A stretch of DNA of 20,730 nt from an uncultured Dysgonomonas sp. (GTDB taxonomy: Bacteria > Bacteroidota > Bacteroidia > Bacteroidales > Dysgonomonadaceae). The position numbers and the translations under genes were made by a program. The DNA lies in contig CALKIV010000054.1 in NCBI GenBank assembly GCA_937995835.1, forward strand, positions 1 to 20,730, read 5' to 3'. Below the pieces are notes generated by a model. That model had not been told where the DNA came from and did no database searches. It worked only from the letters and a program-made list of their open reading frames with translations. How positions within the stretch are numbered: position 1 is the stretch's first letter; every line of letters starts with the position of its first letter. Shown here piece by piece: positions 13,186 to 20,675 of this stretch.

Positions 13186-14703
13186 ATGTCACAAAACATT
13201 GGGCACATCTCACAGATAATAGGTCCCGTGGTGGACGTTTACTTTGAGACTAGTGATCCAGCATTTAGCCTCCCTAAAATAAATGAAGCATTGGAGGTCA
13301 AAAGACCCGATGGAGGACATCCACTAACCTTAGAAGTAAAACAACATATAGGGGAGGATACCGTCAGAACAGTTGCCATGGATAGTACAGATGGATTGAG
13401 AAGAGGTCTGGAAGTGCAGTCAACAGGTAGTGCAATTATGATGCCGGTAGGGGATCAAGTAAAAGGTCGTCTGATGAACGTGGTAGGTGAAGCGATTGAT
13501 GGTATGGCGGGTCTGGACAAGAAAGGCGGAGCCCCTATCCATAGAGAACCTCCTAAATTTGAGGAACTTCAAACAAGTAGAGAAATCTTATTTACTGGTA
13601 TTAAGGTGGTGGATTTGTTAGCTCCATATTCAAAAGGGGGTAAAGTAGGTCTATTCGGTGGTGCCGGAGTAGGTAAGACGGTTCTTATTATGGAGTTGAT
13701 CAATAACATTGCAAAGAAACACGATGGATATTCGGTTTTTGCAGGAGTAGGTGAACGTACCCGTGAAGGAAATGACCTGTTGCGTGAGATGATCGAGTCT
13801 AACGTAGTACAATATGGAGATGAGTTCAAGAAAAGCATGGAAGAAGGAAACTGGGACCTATCAAAGGTAGACCATGAAGCCATGAAGAAGTCTCAAATTT
13901 CATTGGTCTTCGGACAGATGAATGAGCCTCCTGGAGCTCGTGCCTCAGTAGCTCTTTCGGGATTGTCTATTGCAGAATCTTTCCGTGACTCTAAAGAAGA
14001 AGGACCAAAAGATATTCTTTTGTTCATCGACAATATATTCCGTTTCACCCAAGCCGGGTCAGAAGTATCTGCTCTATTAGGACGTATGCCTTCGGCAGTA
14101 GGTTATCAACCAACACTAGCTACAGAAATGGGTGTGATGCAAGAACGTATTACATCGACTAAGAATGGATCTATTACATCTGTTCAGGCTGTGTACGTGC
14201 CCGCAGATGACTTGACAGACCCTGCGCCAGCGACAACCTTCTCTCACTTGGATGCTACGACCGTTTTGAGTCGTAAAATCACTGAGATGGGTATTTATCC
14301 GGCAGTGGATCCTCTAGAGTCTTCATCGCGTAACTTGGATGCTAATGTAGTGGGCGAAGAACATTACAATACAGCACAACGAGTGAAACAAATTCTACAA
14401 AGAAATAGCGAGCTACAAGATATTATCGCCATCTTAGGTATGGAAGAGCTATCGGAAGACGACCGTTTGGTGGTAAACCGTGCTCGTAGAGTGCAACGTT
14501 TCTTGTCGCAACCATTTAATGTGGCAGAACAGTTTACAGGACTACCTGGTGTGATGGTGGATATCGAAGACACAATCAAGGGCTTCAAGATGATTCTTGA
14601 TGGAGAGGTGGACAACCTGCCAGAACAAGCTTTCTTGAATGTGGGAACCATAGAAGATGCTATTGCAAAAGGAGAAAAATTATTGGCTCAAGCACAAGAG
14701 TAA
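13186..14703 (+). CDS. atpD: ATP synthase F1 subunit beta
   Basis: The 505-residue catalytic subunit of F1. The Walker A loop GGAGVGKT is at 158-165, the catalytic glutamate lies in GERTREGNDL (189-198), the Walker B region is ILLFIDNIFRF (277-287), and the DELSEED-type loop reads MEELSEDD (419-426). Compared with the Escherichia coli protein as I recall it, there is an insertion of roughly 28 residues at about 206-236 (from VVQYGDEF to MKKSQ), just after the catalytic GERTREG block. The same insertion occurs in other Bacteroidota such as Flavobacterium, so it marks the lineage and is not damage. It is the first gene of the operon, as in Bacteroides, instead of standing between gamma and epsilon. 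Confidence 0.98.
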   Translation: MSQNIGHISQIIGPVVDVYFETSDPAFSLPKINEALEVKRPDGGHPLTLEVKQHIGEDTVRTVAMDSTDGLRRGLEVQSTGSAIMMPVGDQVKGRLMNVVGEAIDGMAGLDKKGGAPIHREPPKFEELQTSREILFTGIKVVDLLAPYSKGGKVGLFGGAGVGKTVLIMELINNIAKKHDGYSVFAGVGERTREGNDLLREMIESNVVQYGDEFKKSMEEGNWDLSKVDHEAMKKSQISLVFGQMNEPPGARASVALSGLSIAESFRDSKEEGPKDILLFIDNIFRFTQAGSEVSALLGRMPSAVGYQPTLATEMGVMQERITSTKNGSITSVQAVYVPADDLTDPAPATTFSHLDATTVLSRKITEMGIYPAVDPLESSSRNLDANVVGEEHYNTAQRVKQILQRNSELQDIIAILGMEELSEDDRLVVNRARRVQRFLSQPFNVAEQFTGLPGVMVDIEDTIKGFKMILDGEVDNLPEQAFLNVGTIEDAIAKGEKLLAQAQE

Positions 14704-14719
14704 AATATTAAGATAAGAA

Positions 14720-14965
14720 ATGAGTAAAGACTTTCAGTTAGAGATAATCTCACCAGAAAAAAAGATCTTTTCGGGAAAAGCTGCATCCGTGATCGCTCCG
14801 GGAGTGATCGGTCGGTTTGGAGTATATCCGGGGCACGCGATGATGGTAACACCATTGCAAGCCGGTGCCATTGTGTACACAGTGGGAGGCGAAGAAAAGA
14901 CCTTGGAGGTGCGAGGAGGAATCGTAGAAGTAAATCACAATTTAGTGACCATCTGCGTCGAGTGA
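14720..14965 (+). CDS. atpC: ATP synthase F1 subunit epsilon (short form)
   Basis: The 81-residue epsilon subunit, which links the gamma shaft to the c-ring. It has the family start (LEIISPEKKIFSGKA), the GRFGVYPGHAMMVTPL block and the end of the beta-sandwich (GGIVEVNHNLVTICVE). It stops there: the C-terminal two-helix domain of about 50 residues found in most epsilon subunits is absent. The next gene starts only 18 bases later and encodes a membrane protein, so this is no frameshift. The enzyme therefore lacks epsilon-tail self-inhibition. It starts 16 bases after atpD. Confidence 0.93.
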   Translation: MSKDFQLEIISPEKKIFSGKAASVIAPGVIGRFGVYPGHAMMVTPLQAGAIVYTVGGEEKTLEVRGGIVEVNHNLVTICVE

Positions 14966-14983
14966 GAAAAACCAGTTGAATTT

Positions 14984-15388
14984 ATGAATTCATTTAGAAC
15001 GAAACTAATAACTAGTGTCCTTGGATGTGGATTTATAATCGGGGCAGTGGTGTGGGCTGTTCTCACATATGCTTTCCCGACTTATTACACTAGTTGGTTT
15101 TTTGGTATTCTCGCCTTTTTCTTGATCATCGAACCTCTTACTATATTATATATTGAGAATGAAAGCAGAACGGCACGGGACAGACAACTGGTCAACTCTT
15201 ATATGCTGACTAAGGTTGTCAAGACGGTTGTGGTTCTGGGATTCATCTTGGTGTATTATGCAGTAGTAGGTAAAGAAAATCTGAAAAGCTTTGTCGTTAC
15301 TTTGCTCATATTCTATTTCTTGTTCTTAGTTGTAGAGACATTCTTCTTTACCAAGATAGAGAAACGCCTAAAAGAAAAAAAACAATAG
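14984..15388 (+). CDS. AtpI-like membrane protein in the atp operon
   Basis: This 134-residue protein has four predicted membrane helices (about 9-30, 38-57, 76-94, 102-122) and a basic C-terminal tail (KIEKRLKEKKQ). It stands between atpC and atpB, the place where Bacteroidales keep an uncharacterised membrane gene. By size, topology and position it is likely the local counterpart of AtpI, which in other bacteria aids c-ring assembly or magnesium supply; sequence similarity to AtpI is not obvious to me. The ENESRTARDR loop between helices 2 and 3 is strongly charged. Its stop is 1 base from the atpB start, so translation is probably coupled. Confidence 0.7.
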   Translation: MNSFRTKLITSVLGCGFIIGAVVWAVLTYAFPTYYTSWFFGILAFFLIIEPLTILYIENESRTARDRQLVNSYMLTKVVKTVVVLGFILVYYAVVGKENLKSFVVTLLIFYFLFLVVETFFFTKIEKRLKEKKQ

Positions 15389-15389
15389 A

Positions 15390-16481
15390 ATGAATAACTA
15401 TTTGAAAAATATAATATTAACCCTTGTAGCACTATTTGCCATAGGCTTGCAACCGATGATGGCTAGTGAAGCGCCTGAACACGAGTTGGATGTGAAAGGT
15501 TTCATCATGGAACACTTGGCAGACTCTTACGAATGGCATATCACGACTTGGGGCGAAACGCATGTTTCGATACCTTTGCCAGTCATTGTTTTTGGAGAAA
15601 CAAGTGGACTAAATGTATTTATGTCTTCTCAGTTTCATCATGGGCATAATGAGTACAATGGCTTCTATATTGCTCAAGAAGGAGACTATAAAGGGAAAAT
15701 AGTAGAAAAAAACCAAGCAGGAGAAGAGGTGAGACCTTTGGACTTTTCGTTGACCAAAAATGCTTTGGGACTATTAATCAACTGTTCTCTATTGATTTTC
15801 CTGATTCTAAGTGTTGCCAGTTGGTATAAGAAGCAAGATGAAGGCAATAACTTCAAAGCACCTAAGGGATTTGTAGGAAGTATGGAAATGTTTATCATGA
15901 CGATAGTAGACGATTTGATCAAGCCTGCTATTGGGAAAGATTATAGAAAATATACGCCTTACTTATTGACAGCGTTCTTCTTCATCTTTTTGAATAACAT
16001 TATGGGATTGATCCCAATTTTCCCGGCTGGGGCTAACACAACAGGTAATATAGCTATTACTTTAGTCCTCGCTCTATTTACATTCTTTACAGTCAATTTT
16101 AACGGAACGAAGGAGTATTGGAAAGAAATTTTTAATCCCGAGGTACCCGGATGGCTAAAACCATTGATGATACCTATCGAGATTGTGGGAATGTTTACCA
16201 AGCCTTTCTCTTTGATGGTCCGACTTTTTGCAAATATATTAGCAGGACACTCCATTATACTAGGGCTTACATGTCTAATCTTTGTAACCGTGTCGCTTGG
16301 TGCAGCTATTAATGGTACGATGACTGTGATGTCAATTTTCTTGAGCGTGTTTATCATGTTCGTAGAAATACTTGTAGCATTCATTCAAGCCTATGTGTTT
16401 ACAATGCTGTCAGCTATATATATTGGCATGGCTCGTGTAGAACATCACGGACATAAGGAAGAGGTTGTGGACAAAAAATAA
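15390..16481 (+). CDS. atpB: ATP synthase Fo subunit a
   Basis: The 363-residue proton-channel subunit. The essential arginine is Arg278 in LMVRLFANILAGHSI, and the channel helices follow (FIMFVEILVAFIQAYVFTML, 321-340). Unlike the E. coli protein, it begins with a signal-peptide-like helix (about 8-26) followed by a periplasmic stretch of about 95 residues (27-120) that is rich in His, Asp and Glu (HHGHNEYNG at 83-91). This long N-terminus is usual in Bacteroidota. Other membrane segments lie at about 125-145, 190-210, 220-237, 285-305 and 312-332. Confidence 0.96.
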   Translation: MNNYLKNIILTLVALFAIGLQPMMASEAPEHELDVKGFIMEHLADSYEWHITTWGETHVSIPLPVIVFGETSGLNVFMSSQFHHGHNEYNGFYIAQEGDYKGKIVEKNQAGEEVRPLDFSLTKNALGLLINCSLLIFLILSVASWYKKQDEGNNFKAPKGFVGSMEMFIMTIVDDLIKPAIGKDYRKYTPYLLTAFFFIFLNNIMGLIPIFPAGANTTGNIAITLVLALFTFFTVNFNGTKEYWKEIFNPEVPGWLKPLMIPIEIVGMFTKPFSLMVRLFANILAGHSIILGLTCLIFVTVSLGAAINGTMTVMSIFLSVFIMFVEILVAFIQAYVFTMLSAIYIGMARVEHHGHKEEVVDKK

Positions 16482-16487
16482 AAAACA

Positions 16488-16525
16488 GCTTTTAGAGATC
16501 TTCGCAAAAGGTTGAGCATAAAAGC
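16488..16525 (+). other. RNA hairpin between atpB and atpE
   Basis: GCTTTTA (16488-16494) pairs with TAAAAGC (16519-16525). Inside, ATCTT pairs with AAGGT (one U-G) around the loop CGCAA, with an unpaired GAG / TGAGCA interior loop between the two stems. No U-run follows, so this is not a terminator. It lies in a 94-base A-rich gap before atpE, whose product is needed in several copies per complex. Confidence 0.4.
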
Positions 16526-16575
16526 ATGAATAATAAAACAAAAAGCAAAAAAATAATTAATTAAAACAGAAAATT

Positions 16576-16824
16576 ATGTTATCAACATTATTACAAGCAG
16601 CAGAAGCTGCAACAAGCTTAACAGGATTTGGTGCAGCAATCGGTGCAGGTTTAGCAGCAATCGGTGCAGGACTAGGGATTGGTAAAATTGGTGCATCTGC
16701 CATGGAAGGGATTGCCCGTCAGCCAGAAGCAGCAGGAGATATTAGAACATCAATGATTATCATTGCAGCCCTAATTGAAGCCGTAGCTCTATTTGCTGTT
16801 GTTGTTTGTGGATTTATTCTTTAA
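16576..16824 (+). CDS. atpE: ATP synthase Fo subunit c
   Basis: The 82-residue rotor-ring subunit: two membrane helices joined by the polar loop with ARQPEA (about 47-52). Helix 1 has the packed glycine/alanine pattern (GAAIGAGLAAIGAGLGIG). The ion-carrying glutamate is Glu68 in AALIEAVALF. Against sodium-type rings such as Ilyobacter, the helix-1 glutamine is replaced by Ile and the residue after the glutamate is Ala instead of Ser or Thr, so the ring should carry protons. A lysine in helix 1 (GIGKIGAS) is common in this phylum. About 94 bases separate it from atpB, the largest gap inside the operon apart from the one before atpH. Confidence 0.97.
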   Translation: MLSTLLQAAEAATSLTGFGAAIGAGLAAIGAGLGIGKIGASAMEGIARQPEAAGDIRTSMIIIAALIEAVALFAVVVCGFIL

Positions 16825-16870
16825 TCAGTAAGAATAATAACAAAACATATATCATTATAAATAAAAAACT

Positions 16871-17368
16871 ATGTTATTAATACCTGAATCTGGACTTGTC
16901 TTTTGGATGCTATTGTCCTTTGGTATAACATTTTTTGTACTTGCCAAATTTGGTTTTCCTGCGATAACCGGTATGGTAGATAAGCGAAAAAGTTATATTG
17001 AAGAGTCGATTCAAGCAGCTAACAAGGCCAATGAGCAATTGGCTTCGTTGAAAGAGAAGGGTGAAGAGATATTAGCTTCGGCAAATGCAGAGCAGGTGAA
17101 GATCTTGAAAAATGCAGATGAAACTCGCAACCGAATAATTAAGGAAGCAAAAGAAGCTGCAAGGGCAGAAGGAGTAAAAGAGCTGGAAGAAATTCGCAAA
17201 CAGATACAGATAGAAAAAGTAGAAGCAATCAACGAAATACGTCGTCAGGTAGCTGAACTATCAGTAGAAGTGGCAGAAAAAGTGCTAAGAAAAGAACTTG
17301 CAGACTCTAAAAGTCAGATGTCAATGATTGATCGCCTGGTAGATGAAGCCGTGGTTTCTAAATCATGA
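16871..17368 (+). CDS. atpF: ATP synthase Fo subunit b
   Basis: The 165-residue peripheral stalk subunit. A single N-terminal membrane helix (about 8-30, FWMLLSFGITFFVLAKFGFP) is followed by a long charged helix (about 36-150) that dimerises as the stator stalk and binds delta. The segment AELSVEVAEKVLRKEL near the C-terminus is typical. Its stop codon overlaps (ATGA) the start of a 36-codon frame that leads to atpH. Confidence 0.95.
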   Translation: MLLIPESGLVFWMLLSFGITFFVLAKFGFPAITGMVDKRKSYIEESIQAANKANEQLASLKEKGEEILASANAEQVKILKNADETRNRIIKEAKEAARAEGVKELEEIRKQIQIEKVEAINEIRRQVAELSVEVAEKVLRKELADSKSQMSMIDRLVDEAVVSKS

Positions 17369-17475
17369 TGAGAATGAAACAAGCAAACCAAGCAATGAAG
17401 CTTTGTTCAGAAGTAAGTTGTGATGGTATGCGTATGGCATACGAACCATTTAGAATGAAAAATATTATCGTATGA
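17365..17475 (+). CDS. Possible 36-residue peptide bridging atpF and atpH
   Basis: An uninterrupted frame of 36 codons starts with an ATG inside the atpF stop (ATGA, 17365-17368) and ends with a TGA inside the atpH start (ATGA, 17472-17475). It fills the atpF-atpH gap exactly. The product would be basic and rich in methionine (7 of 36), with two cysteines (LCSEVSCDGMRM) and no membrane helix. A perfect 6-bp hairpin (17426-17442) lies inside it. It could carry ribosomes across the gap as a coupling or leader peptide, or be chance in a gap without stop codons. I recognise no homologue. Confidence 0.3.
   Translation: MMRMKQANQAMKLCSEVSCDGMRMAYEPFRMKNIIV
17426..17442 (+). repeat. Inverted repeat between atpF and atpH
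   Basis: GTATGC and GCATAC form a perfect 6-bp stem around the loop GTATG, 30 bases before the atpH start; flanking ATG and CAT could extend it with a bulge. The unpaired GTATG repeats the left arm, so alternative pairings exist. No T-run follows. Confidence 0.4.
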
Positions 17476-18026
17476 ATAGTGGGATGATTTCAAAGCGATA
17501 CGCTAGGGCCTTGTTGCAATATGCAGTTGGACAGAAGGCAGAGGAAACTGTGTTTTCAGAAATGAAACAGTTAGCAGAGACCTTTGCCCAAGAGCCAAGG
17601 CTGCGTGTGGCGATGGAAAACCCTATGCTGTCGAAGGAAAATAAATTTGATCTTATTGTTGCAGCCATTGGAGGGAAGGGGAGTGATCAGTTTCGCCAGT
17701 TTGTTCGTTTTGTGATGGATAAAAAGCGTGAGAGAGCAATCCGAAATATAGCTCTGAGCTATGTTGATCTCTATTGCGAAGAGAAGAAGATTAATAGTGC
17801 TAAACTTGTAACAGCTACAGAGCCCGATGAGGCTACTGTGACAAAGTTGAAAACTTTGGCTCAGCAAATTAAAGCCGGAACTTTAGACTTCGAAACGAAA
17901 GTAGACCCTGAGGTGGGTGGAGGATTTATCCTCTATGTAGATACTTACAGGCTAGATGCTAGTGTGAGAATGCAACTCAATAAGATTAAGCAAGATTTAA
18001 TTAACGAGAACAGTAAAGTTTCGTAA
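17472..18026 (+). CDS. atpH: ATP synthase F1 subunit delta
   Basis: The 184-residue subunit that joins the b-stalk to the top of the alpha-beta hexamer. The N-terminal helical domain begins with the expected ISKRYARALLQYA (6-18). The C-terminal part has the family end DPEVGGGFILYVDTYRLDAS followed by VRMQLNKIKQDL. Length is normal. It starts 103 bases after the atpF stop. Confidence 0.94.
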   Translation: MNSGMISKRYARALLQYAVGQKAEETVFSEMKQLAETFAQEPRLRVAMENPMLSKENKFDLIVAAIGGKGSDQFRQFVRFVMDKKRERAIRNIALSYVDLYCEEKKINSAKLVTATEPDEATVTKLKTLAQQIKAGTLDFETKVDPEVGGGFILYVDTYRLDASVRMQLNKIKQDLINENSKVS

Positions 18027-18099
18027 ATTATTAGAATAAAAGAATTTATAGTGAAAAGAACCCTAGTGTTTTGCTCACAATAAACATTATTGAAAGAAT

Positions 18100-19686
18100 A
18101 TGTCTAAAAATATAAAAGCAAGTGAAGTATCCGAGGTGCTCAGGATGCAACTTGAGAACATCAGTAGCCAAGTTCAGTTGGATGAAGTAGGTACTGTGCT
18201 CGAGGTTGGAGACGGAGTAGTGCGGATATATGGGCTTAATAATGCAGAGGCAAACGAACTTTTGGAATTCGACAATGGCATCATGGCTGTTGTGATGAAT
18301 CTGGAAGAAGACAACGTGGGTGCTGTGTTGCTAGGACCATCAGAACAAATAAAAGAAGGCTTTACTGTGAAACGTACCGGACGGATTGCTTCTATCAATG
18401 TGGCAGAAAGCATGTTAGGACGTGTGATCGACCCACTAGGTAATCCTATCGACGGAAAAGGTGCCATCTCTGGAGAAACCTTCGAAATGCCATTAGAGCG
18501 TAAAGCTCCGGGAGTGGTGTATCGTCAACCAGTGACTGAGCCTTTGCGTACAGGGCTGAAAGCTATTGACTCGATGATTCCGATCGGACGAGGACAACGT
18601 GAGTTGATCATCGGTGACCGTCAGACAGGAAAAACAGCAATTGCACTAGATGCAATCATTGCTCAAAGAGAAAACTTTGAGGCTGGTAGTCCTGTATATT
18701 GTATCTATGTAGCTATAGGTCAAAAAGCCTCTACGGTGGCTAATATCGTGGAAACACTGAAAGAAAAAGGTGCTTTAGAATATACTGTTGTGGTTTCGGC
18801 TACAGCTGCTGAACCTGCTGCAGTGCAATACTTCGCAGCCTTTGCCGGTGCAGCTATTGGTGAGTATTTCAGAGACACAGGGCGTCATGCTTTGGTGGTT
18901 TATGATGACTTGTCGAAACAAGCTGTTGCTTACCGTGAAGTGTCGTTGATTCTTCGTCGTCCTCCAGGGCGTGAAGCGTATCCGGGTGATGTGTTCTATT
19001 TGCACTCAAGACTTCTAGAGCGTGCTGCGAAAATCATCGGACAGCAAGAAGTGGCAGAAAAGATGAACGACTTGCCAGAGTGTTTGAAAGGAAAAGTAGT
19101 GGCTGGAGGTTCTCTAACAGCTCTTCCTATCATTGAAACTCAAGCAGGAGACGTATCAGCATATATTCCAACAAATGTGATCTCTATTACTGATGGTCAG
19201 ATCTTCTTGGATTCTAACCTATTCAATGCAGGTAAACGTCCAGCGATCGACGTAGGTATCTCCGTGTCTCGTGTAGGAGGTTCGGCACAGATCAAGGCCA
19301 TGAAGCAAGTGGCTGGAACACTGAAGATAGACCAAGCGCAATATCGTGAGCTAGAGGCTTTCAGCCAATTTGGAGGAGACCTTGACGCTGTGACAGCAAT
19401 GACCATCGACAAAGGAAAGAAGAATACGATGTTGCTTGTGCAACCTCAGTATACACCAATGTCTTTTGAGAAGCAAGTTGCGATTTTGTATTGTGGAACC
19501 CATGGTTTGCTCAGAAGAGTACCTGAGGATAAGGTAAATGACTTTGAAGTAGAGTTCTTGCGTACAATCGAAATGCAACACAAAGAGACGGTGTTGGAGC
19601 CATTGAAAACAGCTAAAATGACTGAGGAAATGGCAGGTATAATTGAGAAAGTAGCAAAAGATATCGCTGCGCAATATAAAAATTAA
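18100..19686 (+). CDS. atpA: ATP synthase F1 subunit alpha
   Basis: The 528-residue non-catalytic nucleotide-binding subunit. The Walker A loop is GDRQTGKT (172-179), the Walker B region is HALVVYDDLSK (263-273), and the arginine finger is Arg391 in ISVSRVGGSAQ, which reaches into the beta catalytic site. The segment around 313-335 (IGQQEVAEKMNDLPECLKGK) is longer than in E. coli by roughly ten residues, a feature I associate with Bacteroidota. All expected domains are present, and atpG follows after 7 bases. Confidence 0.98.
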   Translation: MSKNIKASEVSEVLRMQLENISSQVQLDEVGTVLEVGDGVVRIYGLNNAEANELLEFDNGIMAVVMNLEEDNVGAVLLGPSEQIKEGFTVKRTGRIASINVAESMLGRVIDPLGNPIDGKGAISGETFEMPLERKAPGVVYRQPVTEPLRTGLKAIDSMIPIGRGQRELIIGDRQTGKTAIALDAIIAQRENFEAGSPVYCIYVAIGQKASTVANIVETLKEKGALEYTVVVSATAAEPAAVQYFAAFAGAAIGEYFRDTGRHALVVYDDLSKQAVAYREVSLILRRPPGREAYPGDVFYLHSRLLERAAKIIGQQEVAEKMNDLPECLKGKVVAGGSLTALPIIETQAGDVSAYIPTNVISITDGQIFLDSNLFNAGKRPAIDVGISVSRVGGSAQIKAMKQVAGTLKIDQAQYRELEAFSQFGGDLDAVTAMTIDKGKKNTMLLVQPQYTPMSFEKQVAILYCGTHGLLRRVPEDKVNDFEVEFLRTIEMQHKETVLEPLKTAKMTEEMAGIIEKVAKDIAAQYKN

Positions 19687-19693
19687 TTGACTT

Positions 19694-20572
19694 ATGGCAT
19701 CTTTAAATGAAATAAAATCAAGAATCAATTCTGTTAATAGTACGATGAAAATCACATCAGCGATGATGATGGTTTCGTCTGCTAAACTGACAAGAGCACA
19801 AGGTGCCATAGGGAGTTTTTTACCCTATCAGGAGAAATTAGATACTATCTTAACCAATATATTGTCGTCAGACTTGGGCTATGAGTCGCCATTCACAGAG
19901 AGCAGAGAAGTGAAGAAAACAGCAATCGTTGTTTGTTCTTCCAATGGTTCGTTGTGTGGAGCTTATAACTCTAATATAATTAAACGGTTTAGAGATGTAT
20001 ATAAAGCCAAGTCAGAAGAACTAGGAGCAGAAAATATCTTGGTTTACTCCATTGGAAAGAAGGTGACCGATGCTATTAAAAAGGCAAAGGTGAAGATGGA
20101 AAAATCTTCAGAATCTCTTGCAGATAAGCCGACTTACGACGAAAGTAGAGAGTTGGCTTTAGAGTTGATCAATTTATATGTAAGTGGTACCGTGGATGAA
20201 GTGTTGATTATTTATTCACATTTTATTTCAGCCGGAACTCAAAAATTACTAACATCCACCTATCTACCTTTCGACTTAGGGAAAGAAGTGTCAGAAGACG
20301 AATCTAAAAATGGAGGGGATTATATTTTCGAACCTTCAAAAAATGAGATATTGGACAATCTGATACCTACAGTGTTGAATGCTCGCTTGTTTGCCGCATT
20401 TCTAGATGCCAATGCATCGGAATTTGCTGCTCGAATGATTGCGATGCAGACAGCCACCGATAATGCAAGAGAGTTGAACGATGGACTGAAAATACAATTC
20501 AACAAGCAACGTCAACAAGAGGTCACTAATCAGCTTCTGGATATCATAGGAGGGGCTAATGCATTATCATAG
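19694..20572 (+). CDS. atpG: ATP synthase F1 subunit gamma
   Basis: The 292-residue central shaft. The N-terminal helix (KSRINSVNSTMKITSAMMMV, 8-27) and the C-terminal helix ending FNKQRQQEVTNQLLDIIGGA form the coiled coil that turns inside the hexamer. The globular domain has CSSNGSLCGAYNSNI (81-95), equivalent to the usual SDRGLCGGFN block, with the common Asp-Arg replaced by Ser-Asn. It is the last gene of the operon. I see no clear hairpin terminator in the 50 bases after it, so transcription may run on toward the tRNA gene. Confidence 0.96.
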   Translation: MASLNEIKSRINSVNSTMKITSAMMMVSSAKLTRAQGAIGSFLPYQEKLDTILTNILSSDLGYESPFTESREVKKTAIVVCSSNGSLCGAYNSNIIKRFRDVYKAKSEELGAENILVYSIGKKVTDAIKKAKVKMEKSSESLADKPTYDESRELALELINLYVSGTVDEVLIIYSHFISAGTQKLLTSTYLPFDLGKEVSEDESKNGGDYIFEPSKNEILDNLIPTVLNARLFAAFLDANASEFAARMIAMQTATDNARELNDGLKIQFNKQRQQEVTNQLLDIIGGANALS

Positions 20573-20626
20573 TTGCACTGAATGTGTAAAATGTTGTAAT
20601 AAGTTGGCAAAACAAGGGTGAAATAT

Positions 20627-20658
20627 TTTGGATAATAATTAATAAAGTTATATATTTG
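20627..20658 (+). promoter_or_regulatory. Promoter of tRNA-Arg gene
   Basis: TTTG (20627-20630), a 20-base spacer and TATATTTG (20651-20658) form a full match to the Bacteroidota -33/-7 promoter. The start would be a few bases before the tRNA 5' end at 20676. It is the best-formed promoter in the window. Confidence 0.7.
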
Positions 20659-20675
20659 CACCCGCAATAAAGGAT

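Noticed and set aside
13569..13883. 104-codon minus-strand frame inside atpD
   Set aside because: It is antisense to the Walker A and catalytic region of beta, so it is a by-product of the conserved gene.
14966..14983. Frameshift that removed the epsilon C-terminal domain
   Set aside because: Only 18 bases separate the stop from the next gene, which encodes a membrane protein. No remnant of the helical domain is present, and short epsilon subunits are usual in this group.
15959..16384. 141-codon open frame on the minus strand inside atpB
   Set aside because: It is antisense to clear subunit a sequence, including the essential arginine helix, and its translation resembles no family.
18027..18099. 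Internal promoter or terminator before atpA
   Set aside because: There is no TAnnTTTG box, and only a bulged short stem (GTGA with TCAC) without a T-run.
20573..20626. Intrinsic terminator after atpG
   Set aside because: No stem of useful length followed by T residues could be found before the tRNA promoter.
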